This document shows, in pieces, positions 63,613 through 64,000 of a stretch of DNA of 64,000 nt. A program made the translations under genes and the position numbers. The notes beneath the pieces are model-generated. The model was not told the origin of the DNA. It searched no databases and saw nothing but the letters and a program-made list of their open reading frames with translations. The stretch covers positions 1,684,501 through 1,748,500 of the forward strand of contig NZ_CP074126.1 of NCBI RefSeq assembly GCF_018282095.1, in the 5' to 3' direction. This DNA is from Pseudovibrio brasiliensis. Its GTDB lineage: Bacteria; Pseudomonadota; Alphaproteobacteria; Rhizobiales; Stappiaceae. Every line of letters starts with the position of its first letter. Positions within the stretch are counted from its first letter, which is position 1.

Positions 63613-64000
63613 ATGAGCAATACGCCCCCACAAGCTTTTCCCGTTTCTGTGACGATAAACGAAAATGGCGAAGTAGAAATCCGTGTCTTCTTTCAAGACT
63701 TTGATCTGGGTGATACCCATAATCTTGAAATTCATGTGGGCGATATGCTCGGTACAAGTACAGTGATCGATGAAGAGACCTTCAGGTACGATCCGGGAAC
63801 GGCCTTTGATTATCTCAAGCCGGGTGAAACCGCGACTGATACATTCTCCTACACTGTGACCGACAGCGCCGGGGCAACTGCCACTGAGACAGTAACTATA
63901 ACCCTTACCGGTAAGAATGATGGGCCGGTAGCCGTTTCTGTTACTGCCCAGACTGATGAAGATACCCCCATTACTATCGCACCTGATTTCAGTGATGCTG
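63613..64000 (+). CDS. VCBS/cadherin-like repeat adhesin, 3' truncated by window
   Basis: Only the first 129 codons are visible. ATG 63613 follows GGAG. There is no N-terminal signal peptide, as expected for large type I-secreted RTX adhesins that carry a C-terminal export signal. After a 40-residue beta-rich start comes a VCBS-type unit ending TFSYTVTDSAGATATETVTI and the linker TLTGKNDGPVA, then the next repeat begins EDTPITIAPDFSDA. Such proteins bind calcium and mediate biofilm or host attachment. Total length and partner export genes lie outside the window. Confidence 0.85.
   Translation, partial: MSNTPPQAFPVSVTINENGEVEIRVFFQDFDLGDTHNLEIHVGDMLGTSTVIDEETFRYDPGTAFDYLKPGETATDTFSYTVTDSAGATATETVTITLTGKNDGPVAVSVTAQTDEDTPITIAPDFSDA

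Noticed and set aside
1-64000. CRISPR arrays, insertion sequences, phage genes, tRNA or rRNA genes
   Set aside because: No regularly spaced direct repeats, transposase or integrase motifs, or RNA gene signatures were seen on either strand by eye.

Overview
The window is chromosome-like DNA of an alphaproteobacterium. No insertion sequence, phage gene, tRNA or rRNA is visible. A fused TrpE(G) anthranilate synthase behind a rhizobial-type Trp leader peptide, moderate GC, and many ABC importers point to the Hyphomicrobiales/Stappiaceae side of the class. A marine Pseudovibrio-like genome is my best guess, but this is inference without a database search.

Layout. 1-5682 (+): a peptide-family ABC importer (ATPase cut by the window edge, long solute-binding protein, two permeases) and a small methyltransferase. 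5657-11309 (-): a tightly overlapping block of four glycosyltransferases and a polysaccharide-deacetylase-like protein. 11562-17083 (+), divergent from it: a strange ABC protein with a degenerate, internally duplicated nucleotide-binding domain, a stand-alone cyclic-nucleotide-binding protein, a metallo-beta-lactamase-fold hydrolase and a membrane-bound class III adenylate cyclase. Together these look like a cAMP-linked surface-glycan module and are the most unusual part of the window. 17194-24289: short-chain dehydrogenase, two tandem FAD amine/amino-acid oxidoreductases, IlvD, a 1-Cys peroxiredoxin and an SRPBCC protein. 24336-26977 (-): a nitrate/sulfonate-type ABC importer. 27384-29722 (-): trpE(G) with a complete attenuator (trpL WWW peptide plus terminator).

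29833-39336 (-): a ten-kilobase catabolic operon with an M20 deacylase, a complete peptide-type ABC importer, a class II aldolase, a ROK sugar kinase that has lost its zinc site, and a second M20 deacylase (ArgE-like). It suggests uptake and breakdown of an amide-linked sugar/amino-acid compound. 39572-42596 (+): manC and a phosphomannomutase, which supply GDP-mannose precursors. 42686-46767: an unknown anchored protein, LysR regulator, mmsA and an unknown secreted protein. 47220-50758 (+): cydDC. 50808-53451 (-): RibD-like reductase, saccharopine-dehydrogenase-like protein and an Lrp regulator. 53702-54778 (+): znuA behind two Zur-like dyads. 54964-56489: a MarR/EamA divergent pair with a perfect palindrome. 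56505-58428 (-): two unknown genes, one of 495 aa. 58731-60700 (-): cupin and FAD monooxygenase. 61129-61883: an ABM monooxygenase/HxlR divergent pair. 61891-62687 (-): two small unknown proteins. 63613 to the end (+): the start of a VCBS/cadherin-like repeat adhesin after a 925-base gene-free stretch.

Most minus- and plus-strand units end in clear intrinsic terminators, several of them bidirectional between convergent genes. Start codons were re-chosen from ribosome binding sites, signal peptides and 4-base ATGA overlaps. Several genes, including the cyclic-nucleotide-binding protein, the hydrolase and the cyclase, begin with GTG or TTG.
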